A stretch of DNA of 64,000 nucleotides from Dichetophora obliterata (Eukaryota; Arthropoda; Insecta; Diptera; Sciomyzidae). Shown here one piece after another: positions 21,223-32,800 of this stretch (the stretch's first letter is position 1; every line of letters starts with the position of its first letter). The stretch covers positions 116,708,715-116,772,714 of the forward strand of contig OY986437.1 in NCBI GenBank assembly GCA_963920525.1, in the 5' to 3' direction. The notes under the pieces were generated by a model. It was not told the origin of the DNA and did not search any database. It saw only the letters and a list, made by a program, of their open reading frames with translations. The translations under genes were made by a program, and so were the position numbers.

Positions 21223-22057
21223 AATCATACATTTCCATATATTCGGTAATTGTTCAACAAATCAGGCTGAAAGATTTCGGTTATAAATTTTTATTTACTC
21301 AACTAATACTTAATAGTACGAAGCCATTAGTAAATAGTACGAATGTAATATAAGATAGTACGATGTTATTCGTACGAGAAATTGAGGAATTGTAAGGAAT
21401 GATACCCCTATTAGTCGAAAATCATTGTTCGGAGCAACAGATGGTAAGGAGCATTTAAACCAATTACGCATATGAATTTGGGCGATAAGCAAATTTATGT
21501 TTTAAAGTAATTAAACAAATCGTTTTTATGTCAGAGAGGTGATCCAATTTGGATAGTTTTTTAATTTTTTGTTAACTTAATTAAATTTCTAACAATCTTG
21601 CAGCATTTAAATTTAAGAAAATTGCAGCAAGCAAGGGCGAGAGCAAAGCTTTTAATTCAAAAGCGAAAATAAAGTAGGAAACTCTGAATAAAGTAGGTTA
21701 ATTTTTTATCTAATTTTTAAAAAATCTGATGGCAAATTCTTGTTTAGAAAACTTTTTATACATTAGAATATCTTATGGTCAGAAGTTTTTTGTGACTAAA
21801 ATTTAAATAGGAAACTCTGTTTGAAACATTCACGTTTTTTAACAGGCGTCTACCCATTTTGAGCATTTTCTGGATTTTTTCGCGTCACTTGCTTATACCA
21901 CATACAGGATTTAGAGTCAAGCCTTGCAGGGAGGTTCTGGAATATGTTTAGAAAATTAATGGAGCCTAAAACCCATCTATACATTAGGACGCCTCACGAA
22001 AAAAAAGTTGTCCGGCACAGTTGCTCAAGATAACCCTTGGTTTATGTTAGATGATTC
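21223..22057. other. AT-rich spacer
   Basis: No gene. TAGTACGAAT-type motifs recur at 20970-21380, so part is probably a decayed repeat. Confidence 0.4.
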
Positions 22058-22735
22058 AAACCGTGAGCTGAAATAGTTTGAAATAACCTCTAAAAATTGA
22101 GTTTTTTGTAACAATATTGGCTTGCGTAATAGTTTTACAAAATAACTTGCCAGAAATTACAGCCCGGAAAAAGCTCTTCCAATCTGCTTAAAAAAATTAA
22201 AATTTTTGCATTCGGATTCAAGATAATGCAGTTTTTCATGTATTTTTTAAATAAATTTAATTTAATAAATTTTCATTATTTTCACTAAAATTAAAAAGCT
22301 TAATTATTTCTAATGCAATCCTCTCTTTCAAAATATCGTTGAAAAGGTTTTGACAGCTCGCATTGATTCCTGGTCAGAATTCCTTAAAGTGATATATATT
22401 AAAATTAAAATATTAATTATAAAATAAACACCTACTGAAAAAATATTCTAAGAAATTAAAAAAACAAAATAAAAGTAATGTAGTTATTTGAATTTTGAAA
22501 GTTTTTGTATGGAAATAAAATATATAAATATCAAAAATATGAATAAAAAACAGCGTTACCTTTAATCTGATTGCAAACATTTACAATTTTTTGATGCAGA
22601 TTGGAAGAGCGTTTTCCGGCCAATAATTTCTAACAGTTAATTTTTTTACAATTACTACACCAGCTAATATTTTAACAAAAGGCTCGATTTTTAAAGGTTA
22701 TTCCAAACCATTCCAGCTCACGGGTGGTATCGCTA
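22058..22735. repeat. inverted-repeat element related to 33.2-33.4 kb
   Basis: Arms of ~150 bp at 22058-22210 and 22590-22735 (GTGAGCTGRAATRGTTTGRA; GGAAGAGC.TTTTCCGG). A related stretch is inside the hAT element at 33066-34557 (GTGAGCTTAAACATTTTG, ATATTGGCTGGTAGAATAG). A hAT-like end, CAAGGGCGTCCGCAGGATTT on the minus strand, lies at ~23530-23551, so this may be part of one non-autonomous hAT. Confidence 0.6.
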
Positions 22736-23607
22736 GAGTCGAAATATTTAAGGAATCATCATAACATAAAACAAGGACTATTTTGAGCATTTGTGAGGCG
22801 CTTTACTACACATGTACCTCTTTATACATTTATTCATACGTCTTGAAATAAAAAAAAAATATTTTAAATAATTCATACAATAGGGTATGTTTTCAAGCTC
22901 GATTTTAGTAACTTGCATGCTGCTAGAACTGATGCATGTTGAAAATATTAATAAGTCAGTTGATGTCCATGCGGGGAACATTTCAAGAATAGTGACAATT
23001 TTATTCATAATTTTTGCGGATCATATAGATGTTTACCTCCTAGATTCAAATCTGATAAATTTCAGGCCGCTCGCAATTGGTTTATGAGTTATAGGACTCC
23101 AAAACTGGAAAAAATGGTCTGAAAATCTTGCTGGTTTTATTCATTTTTAAAAAAGAAATGGGAAATTTTTGTATTTTTATTTGAAAAGAGGAAAACTTTG
23201 GGGCTAAAAAGTAATTAATGCGATTTTACTTAAGGCTAAAGGATACATCACATTATTTAATTTACTAAATTACTAAGAATATTTGTTGAGAAAAAAATTT
23301 TGAAATTACATGAATAAAAAATTAAATTTGAAAATATATCGGGCATGATACGAGAAAGATTTCGACCTCTCTTTGAAATATATACAATGTTCTTATGTGT
23401 ACAAGCGTGTATTAACTGGTGTACCATGATAAAATTAGTACCAAAAATCTCAGAAAATAGAATTATATAGGTTACATTTTCTTTATGTGCATTCTAGACT
23501 CCTTTATGCCTTTGCCCCTCCCCCACTAGAACAAATCCTGCGGACGCCCTTGATAATAGACGTAACGTTATGTTGTCAACTGTCATCGTGAGGGGACTCA
23601 ATGTAAC
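22736..23607. other. spacer, ends with a hAT-like terminus
   Basis: No gene seen. The hAT-like terminus with a run of G (minus strand) is at 23515-23551. Confidence 0.4.
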
Positions 23608-24187
23608 AGCGCATTCTTTTCAGAAAAAAATTCTGACCTTAGAATTTTTTTGATTCTGACCTGAATTTACTGAATGTTGACTTCTTTTGAGCTGAAAAAA
23701 GAACGGAAAAAATACAAAATTTTTTTTCATTTGATATTGGCTGCACTGTTGTTTTGAATTCCGATGTACTTACGATTGAGGTTATGTATAATGACAACTG
23801 CATGGAATTTTTAACAAATACTCATGGAGCTGTTCAGTTTTATTAAAAGTAACCACTTTTATCAAAATAGTTTTGGATTATATTTAAAAAATTTTTCAAA
23901 ATTGAAACTTTTTACCTCTCACAACATCACAGCATATAATATTATTGTCAAAATCATTTTTTTTTTTTGTTTTTATGTTGGCATTACTTGAGAGCAGAAT
24001 GCAGAACCGCCGAATTTTACAGGTCAGAAAATTATGCATTAGTTATACTTTTGAGGTCAGAATTTTCGAGAAAAGAATACGTTTTATTTTGAGGTCAACA
24101 TTTTTTTTTTGAAAAGAGCGGGAAAAATGCAGAAATCTTGAAGAGGTCAGAAAAAATGCAGAATTTTTTACCAGAAAAGAATGCGCT
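23608..24187. repeat. MITE with AGCGCATTCTTTTC termini
   Basis: 580 bp. Left AGCGCATTCTTTTCAGAAAA and right complement TTTTCTGGT...; multiple TTCTGACC/GGTCAGAA motifs pair between halves. No ORF. Confidence 0.8.
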
Positions 24188-24293
24188 ATAAGAAAACGTT
24201 ATAGCAACTATAATAGGCAGTAGGCAGGCAGTTGTTTGTCGTAAATAATTGCACATTCCCGTACGTGTTCTATTAGACCTTCGTAATCCATAG

Positions 24294-25640
24294 CATGGCA
24301 GAATAACCAGGTAGATTCAATTCGGAGAGCAAAAAACTAGAGAGCAAAACATTGGCGTAGCTATAATGTCACCATTGACAGTTTATGTTTATTCGTTCAG
24401 ACATAGGGATGTATAATTTACTTGTAACCGTATAAATCAATTGGGTACGCAGATTTTATGTATGAACATGTAAAAAAACTAAACAAAAATCTTGAAAATT
24501 TCATAAAATGAGCCGTGTTTTAAGATATAATACATAATTAATTGTAGTTTGGCCTTAAATGAAGCAAATGAAAGTTTACTTTTATTATAATTTACATTCG
24601 ACTACTTATTTCGATTGTGTGCAACCAATTTATTTGTGTAGCTATGTACAGCTGATTTTAACTGTCAAAATATATTTTGACAAATGAAATGGCTGTTAGA
24701 AAAAATAAAATTTATTTAATGAAATCGACGATTGTTTGCTAATTTTATCGTTCTAGAAAGGAAGCTAACAATTTGTTAGCTGTGTTCGAATTATCGTGAC
24801 GGGAGGAAGTTATAGGCAGTCCAGAAAATCCATTGTCAAAACTGAAAAATAAGTAAGTAAAAATTGATAACATTTTCAAAACAGCTCATTTTGACGTTAT
24901 AATTACGACTTTGTTATTGTTTTGTTGTCGGAGAGAGCGTATTTTTAGTGGATCTACCTGGTTATTCTGCCATGGGTAAATTGCACTAGAAATACGCTCT
25001 CTCCGACAACAAAACAATAACAAAGGCGTAATTATAACGTCAAAATGAGCTGTTCTGACAATGTTATCAATTTTTACTTACTTATTTATTCAGTTTTTAT
25101 AATGGATTTTCTGGACTGCCTTTAACATCCTCCCGTCGCGATTATTCGAAAACAGTTCATTAATTGTTAGCTTCCGTTCCAGCACGATAAAATTAGCAAA
25201 CAATCGTTGGTTTCATTAAATAAATTTTATGTTTTCCATCAGCAATTTCACTTGTCAAAATATGTTTTAATGCCAGTTTAAATCAGCCGTACATAGCTAC
25301 ACAAATAAATTAGTTACTACACAATCGAAATAATTAGTCGAATGAAAATTATATTAAAAGTAAACTTTCAGTTGCTTCATTTAAGGCCAAACTACAATTA
25401 ATTACGTATTATATCTTTTTATGAAATCATTTTACTACATTTTTAAGATTTTTGTTTAGTTTTTTTACATGTTCATACATAAAATCTGGGTACTCAATTG
25501 ATTATACGGTTGCAAGTAAATTATACATCCCTATGGCTGAACGAAGAAACATAAATTGTCAATGGTGACATTATAGCTACGCCAATGTTTTGCTCTCTCG
25601 TTTTTTGCTCTCCGAATTGCATCTACCTGGTTTAGAACTT
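24294..25640. repeat. 1.3 kb inverted repeat, ~640 bp arms
   Basis: 24305-24945 and 24985-25632 are reverse complements with modest divergence (shared: GGCGTAGCTATAATGTCACC, CTCTCTCCGACAACAAAACA, AAATGAGCTGTT). GGCAGAATAACCAGGTAGAT at 24296 and its complement at ~24954-24973 bracket the left half, so the structure is best read as one TIR element followed by an inverted second copy. No coding sequence. Confidence 0.88.
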
Positions 25641-25919
25641 TTACATTAATAACGAAAACCAGGGACCGTAACAGTTATAATTTTTTTCAAAAAAGTCAAC
25701 AAATAATCGTAATTTTTTGAATGATTTTTCTGATAAATAAAAACCGAGAATATTATAAATCACTATGAGTGCAGCTATGGCTGGAACTAAAAAGAAAGAA
25801 ATATTGAAAATTGACAGAATAACGCGCTTTTGAAATTTAAGTTCTGAAAACAGCTTGTTTTACCGGTTATTAAGTGTAAATAATGGGACATTTTTTAAAT
25901 AAAACTTTGATTTTAGTTG
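25641..25919. other. end of another dispersed repeat
   Basis: AACCAGGGACCGTAACAGTT at ~25661 matches in complement the sequence just left of the hAT at 41860 (GTTATGGTCCCTGG), so both are ends of one repeat family. Confidence 0.45.
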
Positions 25920-26195
25920 AAGCAATAGCCACTGATGTTGTGAATGGCATATAAATTTGAGATGAATTGTTTTGGTTTTTTCTACAACATCATGTCGAAA
26001 AAAAGTAGTTTCGAGAAAAATTAGTAATATGAGAATGAGTGTAGACGATACACATTGGCTTGATACCTACTAAAACGGCTGTAGAAGTGGCAATAACGTC
26101 AGTGTCCTTACAAAAATTGATCACTATATTCTCGAAAGACTATAGTTTTGAAAAATCAATTGAATAAAAATTCTAGACTACCAGCATGCCTTAGG
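25920..26195. repeat. copy 2 of the diverged ~280 bp block
   Basis: See 11510-11800. This copy lies ~600 bp beyond the stop codon of ppk-like gene A, on its downstream side. Confidence 0.7.
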
Positions 26196-26808
26196 TTCAT
26201 TGGTGGATAAGACCTTAATTAATATAAAAAAAAAACATAGTATAAAATTATTCTTTTTGTTTCAAGAAAAAAAATATTTAAAATTTACCTTAATTTTTTG
26301 ATTTGAATACGCTATTTTTTGTTATAAAAAAATTTTAATTTTCACGAATTTTAAAAAACATCTGAGGAGAGTATAAAGTTTTTAGTTTATTTTTCATAAT
26401 ATATAATTATTTACCTGTTCAAATTTTCTGTTTTATTAAATTAAAAAAATCGAAAAAAGCACTCCACAATGGAAGCTCGGTGAAAGTCCTTTCTAGGGCT
26501 GAAGTGGGCAATTTATTTTTCTATTTCATTTATTTAAATTTATTGTATCTTAAGACAATATGCTAAAAATAGTTTTGAATAAAAATAAAAACTAAAACTA
26601 TCATATTTAAATTTATTTCTTTATTATTTATTTATTAAAGAATTCTAAATTCTATTCAACATGATTAATATTTATTTAAGCACCTATTTAAACTTATAAT
26701 GCATAAAACTCTGTTTAGTTCTGATATAACTAGGTAAAAGTTCCTATGAATATAGGCACGCATATTAGTTTTAAAAAATATAAAATTAACGTTTTAAAAG
26801 TATTTTCT
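26196..26808 (-). other. 3' flank of ppk-like gene A
   Basis: AT-rich. Several minus-strand AATAAA motifs (plus-strand TTTATT near 26612-26680) could serve as poly(A) signals; none can be singled out. Confidence 0.4.
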
Positions 26809-29800
26809 TTAATTAGAGATTGAAACATTATTCTCATCATGCTCCTCCGATGCTTGATTTTTAAACTTCTTTATACATTCGTACCGTTTCATTAAATTTG
26901 CCGACAGACGCAGGGAGAAGAAGAAGATTATCTCAATAAGGCTCAAGCTTGACATACCCATAAAAAGTCCAAAGATACCACCGCAATTAGCAATGAAGGT
27001 AGTCATGTTGAAGATTACAGTTCGTTTTATAGCAGTAAACTCAGTCTCCTTAAAGTATACTACTAATCGCGAAGGAAGGACGCTTTAAAGATATATTGAA
27101 CAATACTTAGAATTAAAGTTTATTGAATTATTTATATAAATGCTTACTCTGGATGTTCATAAGCCTCACGTAGTGCTAAAAGTAGTTTGTTCAGATTATA
27201 ATGGGCGTTTGTCATCTCAAAGTTGTACTCCAACGAAGTGCATGCGGGCATGCAGTCACACATAATTTCAAAGGTTGGATCAAGAATCTTTTGCATAGTG
27301 TGATTTTGTATGATCAGATTTAAGTCCACTTGTGCTTGAGAGTAACACTTAATGTCGGTGAGGCTACAGATGGGCACATCTAAAGGTTCTAAATATAAAG
27401 TAAATTTTATACTCAAAAACTTTTAATTAAAATTGCAAAACAGTAAGAAAATACTTTGTTCAATATATTACGATTTTTTAATGCAGTCCGTAACCATGGT
27501 ATCTTTCAAACGGAGAATGTTATGATATCCTAAACAAAGTTATAGGCAATCACGTTTTAGTTTTTTTATTTTAATATAAAAAATATTTGGGCCATTAGAA
27601 GTCTTTGCAATACAAACACAACTATTTTAGCCAACTTATAGTTCCATATTCGCTCTATTCGATCTCTATTCGCTCCATACATAACTTCTATACTCTACTG
27701 TATATTTATAGCGAAAAAGGTGTTCTACTATACATTTTTGACCATTAGGGCCATTAGAAGTCTTTGCAATACAAACACAACTATTTTAGCCAACTTATAG
27801 TTCCATATTCGCTCTATTCGATCTCTATTCGCTCCATACATAACTTCTATACTCTACTGTATATTTATAGCGAAAAAGGTGTTCTACTATACATTTTTGA
27901 CCAAGAACTCACATAACCCAAAAAATTTTCTAACGTCCCAACTAGTTAAAAAAAAAACATATTTATCAAAAAATTATAGATTTTTTTTTTAGAAGTCCAC
28001 TAACCGCAAAATAGATTCCAATGACCCAACCCGCTGTGAAAACTTTTTATCAGAAAATCATAGATTTTCGTCCAAGGAGTCCACTGAGCCCAAAAATGTT
28101 ACAATGATCCAACTAGTTCTATAGATAATTCTTAGTGGAACCTTTTTGTCAAAATAATTCATTTCTGTCCTCGAATTTCTGAGAGACCAAAAAAGTTCAA
28201 GCTTCATTAATAATCCAAGTGAATCCAATTTATCGAAATACATACATTTTTTTATGTGCCAATGACCCAACTGGTTTCGTTAATAGTCCCTGTGGAACCG
28301 CTTTGCGAAAAAATCATAGAGTTTTGTCCAAGTAGTTTCAAAATCCAAAAAAATGTCAAAGAACCAACTAGTTCCAAGGATAATCCAACTGGAACCTATT
28401 GGCTATAGAAAAATTTCTTTTTTTCAAAAGAGTTCATAAAAATTCCTGTGACACATCTCTTATATGCGATAGAATGACGCGAATTGGCCATTGAGCTTTT
28501 ATTGATTAATAGTGTTGTGCGATTATTAAATCTTTGAACAAATGATCGATAACTGGACCTACGGCTTGAATGCCGTATCTCTGAGATTTGGAAATGGTAA
28601 CCAAAGAGGTGACACCCGAACAGAAATATTATTTCAATTAAAAAATCATTCTGTCTGAGCTGAGGATTGGACCCGGGATACCGCGGTTTTTTAGATTACG
28701 GAAGCTTTGCGTACTCATCCAAAAGCGCTTATGTTTTGGAACTCAGTGGGCACATGACTAATAATATCTTAAATACAATGTAGATGCGAGGCCTCCAATG
28801 CCTGTATACAATTATCAATGACATTTGTTCGGACATGGCGGCTAAAACACTGATGACATCTACCTTACGCAGTAAACTACAATGAAAGTAGGTGTGCTGC
28901 TTGTGACGTACAAGATAAGAGAGAACAACAACAAAACTGAACAAAAATCCTCTCTACACCAAAAACACAACGACAAGAGAGAGAGAGAAAACACACGGAA
29001 AAGGAACAAACGAAAAAGGACAAACGAAAGCAAATGCTACCATAAATTATTTTCACAATAGTAAAAAATTTATCGATTTTCACAAAAATATGATCCAGCC
29101 TTAGTGCCGTAAGCAGGTGTCTTTTTAAACCGATATAAGTGCGAGTTTCATTATATTAAGAAGAAAGGTTATGCGCATATTTCTTTCATATAAGAAATTA
29201 AGATTGAAAAAGTAGCTTTGGCGCAATTAAAAAAAAATGTATAGCAGTAAGGGGACTGCCAACCGAAGCGAAAACATGTATGTAAAATATTAGTATTCCC
29301 TTGAAGTCCTTGTCCTGCCACGGACCGCCTTACCGCTATATAAGAATTTTCATGCTATTATCATGCTAAAAAATATTATATTTTCACCCCCTCAACCTTT
29401 GATTATTTTTTTCAAAATATTTTTTATTCAGATATTATTTTTATTTTATAATTACACCAAACTATATTGTTACATTTAAAAAGAATATTGTTGATTTAAA
29501 AATAATCTACAGGGAGCACTATTGAATGAAAAATAATCCTCAAAAAGGATATTTAATTTTTTCTTCAATGTTTATGTAGAGCTGTAGCTAAAATAAAATA
29601 AATTTACTTTTTTTTTATATATGATATTATATTTGATGGGTCTTGAAGTCTCTTTTAAGGCCTGCATTTGAAATCTTGCCACAAGGAAAACAGAAAACAT
29701 AGCAAGCAAAGTGCAGTTTATTTTCTGCTCCCGATTCGGTTCATCCGTACATCCGATTCATCATTAATGCACATTATTTTCATCTATTATCACTTCATTA

Positions 29801-32800
29801 TATTTTAAATTATGGGTTTTAATATAATAAACAAAGTAAAATATAAACAAAAATATAAATTTAACTTATTGAAATAATTAATATACACTTAAAATACATA
29901 ATAATACACACATACATAAAATTTGTATTTACATACATTTCATTGAATTTCATTTATATTATTTTCACAGTTTGCATCATTAATTATTGAATTATATTTT
30001 TAAAAAAGATGCTATAGGCTTATGGTAGCTGAAATAAGAAACAAAAAATTTTGGACGATGCAGTCCCACTCATGATAAAATTATTATTAGGAAGCCTTGA
30101 CAACTACGTATTTTCTCACGAGCTGCGACCATCGAATTTCACACAAAAGAAAACAATATAAAGTGCGTGTATCACACACATTGGCAGCTTTCAGCGGAGT
30201 CAATAGTTGGCAACTGTTTTTTTTTAAATTTGACTGAGAAACCTTTGCAATTAAATGATCCATTTACAAAAGGTGACTCCTCTGGATGCGGCCAATGTGT
30301 GTGATACACGTTCTCTATTTTGCTTTTTTTTTTTGCTTGACATTCGATGGTCGAAACACGAAATGTTACTCCTACCTATTACTTATTATACCATGTCCCA
30401 TGTCCCGGTCAGAGAAGTTATATAACTACATTTATAAAACTACAAATGTTTTTATGTTGGTCATAATACACGCTCTTGGATATTGGCTACCAGGCGCTCA
30501 GCAAATGCAGCAAGCATGGCAAAATTAAACAAATTAGTGTTAGGGCGGAGAGCTGGTTACCGAAACTGTCAAAACGAAGTTGACATTTCATACAAAATCT
30601 GCAACCAATGAGAATGCAATATGAAAGCAAGAATTGGCAAATATATCAAAATGGATGAGTAAGACAGTTATGGTCACTTAGACAGAGAACACATTCAGCC
30701 CTAACACTACCTTATCTACTTCTACTATGGCAGGAAGCACCATCAATAAGTTTATTTGCTGACAAATCGTTCCTTCAGAAAGAAATCATGAAGGATATTT
30801 ACTGTTTTTCTGTCAATGTATATATAGATCTGTAGCTGAACTAAAATACATTTAAAGCAACAATTACCAAGCAAATCTACTACAACGACGAACAGAGAAG
30901 AGTATTATCACATCGGTTGCGCAACGTTAGAGAGGATGAACCGAATTGGCGGCGGAAAATAAACAGCACTTTGCTTGCTATGTTTTTTGTTTGCCTGGTA
31001 GCAAGTTCTCAAGTGGAGGCATTAAAAAAACTTCACGGCCAGTCCATGGTGTAAGAAAACCAGGTGTTAGTAAGTTTTTGACAACAACATGATTTTCTTT
31101 GCTTCTGTCAAAAAATTGTGAGCGAAAGAGCGGAACTGTTGATAGTTGTCAAATTGTGTTTTTTGTTTGAGTTGCTAGATGATGTGCTATAGTTTTTATT
31201 GTGCGAATTAAGTATAAATAAATATTAAATGCAATTAATTGTGCCGTGTTGTGTTGACAAAAAGTTATTGCAGTTGTCTTCGCCGATTTGACAAGTTTGT
31301 CGTTGAATGTTTTGGTCATTTTATCAGAAACGTGCGCTGGAAGGTGCCGCCGACATGAAGGTTTGGCCAGCATGCAAATTGTCTTGCATTCACATCGTTT
31401 TTTTTTTGCATAACGCACAGCGTCTCATATTTTTTAAAAGTTTTTCAAATCGCTTTAGTCTCAGTAAAAATCTTATAAACTTGCAGAAAGACGGGAATTT
31501 AACAAAATTTGTTTTCATTGCAATTCACCGTCAGCTGTTTTTGACAAGAAAGGGGAAACATAATTTTATCATTTTGAGAGAGAAGTGTCAAACTCACTAA
31601 CACCTCTATTTCTTACAGCATGGACCAGTCAAACAAAAACCAAATATCAAAAATTTTAAATTTATTTTATTTTAGCCTACAGCTAGCTCTACATATACAT
31701 TGAAAAAATCAGTAACATTCAATAGCTGCATTCCCGTGGTCATTGATCTAGAGCGCTGCTCTATTTTATTCACAAAACAAAAACAAAAATTAAAACCAGC
31801 TCGATTTCTAGCTCTAGCTCTATTTCAAGCATTTTTTATCAAAACGAACATAGTTGGCAAATCTAAATAACTATTCATTTTCCTATTTTGACGTTTCACC
31901 GCTTAATGGGCGTTTTGGTATTGTTGTTTTCTTTTATTGTCCTTAAAACAGCTGTTTCAAGACTGTGATGACAAATTGATATAAAGTTGAACTAGCGTTG
32001 TTTTACTGAGATTTGATCTGATCTAGTGCCACGGGATTGGAGCTAATGTTTCGCAGCGGAGCAAAGCGAGGGGAAAGAACGATGCGTCAGCAGAAGAACT
32101 TATTGATAGTTGCTTGCTTATGTTTTCTAAGTTTCCTATCTTGTTATCTTTGCTGTCTGTATTGATGACGAGAGTTACTCGGAAAAAGACAATGACGCAA
32201 ACCAAAGATTTAACCTCTACTAAAATCGTTCAACGCGCCTAAAGAAGTTTTCACTTCAAAAAATCTAGCTTACAACTCTGTAATTTATGCGAAAAAAGTA
32301 AAGAAAATCTCGAATTACCTGTGCATTACGGTATGTTGCAATAATATTTTTCCATATTTTGTATTTTATTGGGAAAGTCTGGATCATTGCGCTTATTAAG
32401 AATTTAATTTTAAGTGGATTAGATGGAAAACTAATTTTTGGCAGGTATTTAATAAATTTTTCTGATTTTCGTTAAATTTTGAAAATATGAAATTTTACGA
32501 AAAAACAATGTTTTTATTCATGCCGGTCTAGATATATAAAAAATTTCAGAAATGCTTTAAATTATTGCTTCTTCTTTGCTGTGTGTCGGTTGGAGTTTTT
32601 AAAATCACGAATCCAATCACTCAGTTGGGCCTGTGATAAAAGACGTGGCATATTCGTTGGGTTGAATTCTTCTCCCCTTGATTGTGCCGACGCGGTCGAT
32701 TCTTCTGAAATACGCCGTCGCTTTTTGCTTTCTAGAACGGGACATTGCGGCACTGGTATTCCGTCAGAGTCTGGAATCGGTTTTGTCACCGACGCCACAT

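Larger units (their letters stand above)
29655..31015. repeat. 1.36 kb element with ~80 bp inverted ends
   Basis: Left AACATAGCAAGCAAAGTGCA then TTATTTTCTG and ATTCGGTTCATCC; the reverse complement lies at 30912-30990. Two smaller MITEs are nested inside (30126-30353, 30535-30709). No transposase. Confidence 0.7.
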
